A stretch of DNA of 64,000 nt. Origin: Haliclona indistincta. Lineage: Eukaryota; Porifera; Demospongiae; Haplosclerida; Chalinidae. The notes under the pieces were generated by a model, which worked only from the letters and a program-made list of their open reading frames with translations, was not told the DNA's origin and ran no database searches. Shown here piece after piece: positions 63,741 to 64,000 of this stretch. The translations under genes were made by a program, and so were the position numbers. Location: positions 12,719,596-12,783,595 of the forward strand of contig OZ024786.1 in NCBI GenBank assembly GCA_964017065.1. Reading direction: 5' to 3'. Numbering within the stretch: the stretch's first letter is position 1; the number at the start of each line of letters is the position of its first letter.

Positions 63741-64000
63741 GAGTCTCGTTAAGCGGAGACTTCCTAATTAATAGGGTTCTCCTCAGCACTCGCGTTATGC
63801 GAGTCATCATCGATACTAATTGCAAGAGACTTCCCCTCTCTCAGCCGAGCTCTCAGCAACCGCCTTTGCCAGTGGACACGAGATGGTAGCGCTACTAGCA
63901 CGTTGGTAAGCACCTAGAATAGCTAGTATACATCTTTAATACTCTGCCCCGACCTCTGTACATGCAGTCTGGTGAGGTTGCTCATAATAAACATGTGGTC
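63741..64000. other. Right edge of window, unassigned
   Basis: After the end of the C fragment the sequence departs from the family (GGAGTCTCGTTAAGCGGAGA, then CACTCGCGTTATGCGAGTCA, itself a small palindrome). Probably another insertion that runs out of the window. No gene was seen. Confidence 0.4.

Overview
The window is animal genomic DNA. It has short GT-AG introns, spliced multi-exon genes, Calx-beta repeats joined to a tyrosine kinase, BEL/Pao retrotransposon sequence and many small inverted-repeat transposons. The gene style (very compact phase-1 introns, large receptor tyrosine kinase families with unusual ectodomains) fits a demosponge such as Amphimedon. That assignment is inference and was not tested by search.

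Layout. 1-2.5 kb: a fold-back element and a copy of a recurring repeat, here called family C. 2.55-7.29 kb: the 3' part of receptor tyrosine kinase 1 (RTK1: stalk micro-exon, transmembrane segment, whole kinase domain), with two C copies in its introns. 7.9-17.5 kb: remains of a third receptor gene. Two Calx-beta exons survive, one further exon is split by a CACTA-like transposon, and part of that region is duplicated around a second element carrying two small, divergent, many-exon genes. 18.67-48.65 kb: receptor tyrosine kinase 2 (RTK2), modelled here as 53 exons: signal peptide, three copies of a six-cysteine module, 20 two-exon Calx-beta-type domains, a 21-nt stalk exon, a transmembrane segment and a kinase closely similar to RTK1. 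49.7-50.2 kb: a decayed kinase fragment. 50.7-63.7 kb: a nest of mobile elements. A BEL/Pao element sits in a C copy, a fold-back element sits in one of its LTRs, and a transposon with a 10-bp target duplication sits beside it, itself carrying a MITE.

Logic of the locus. Every ectodomain intron of RTK2 is in phase 1, so any exon can be skipped, gained or duplicated without shifting the frame. The array shows at least two recent tandem duplications (about 29.8-34.0 versus 34.3-36.7 kb, and 40.4-43.6 versus 44.4-46.6 kb). Several transposons inserted after those duplications, so the sister intron preserves an empty site. One exon (26654-26871) carries a 2-bp insertion and can only be tolerated if it is skipped. 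All exon models come from reading splice signals and paralogous copies, without transcripts.
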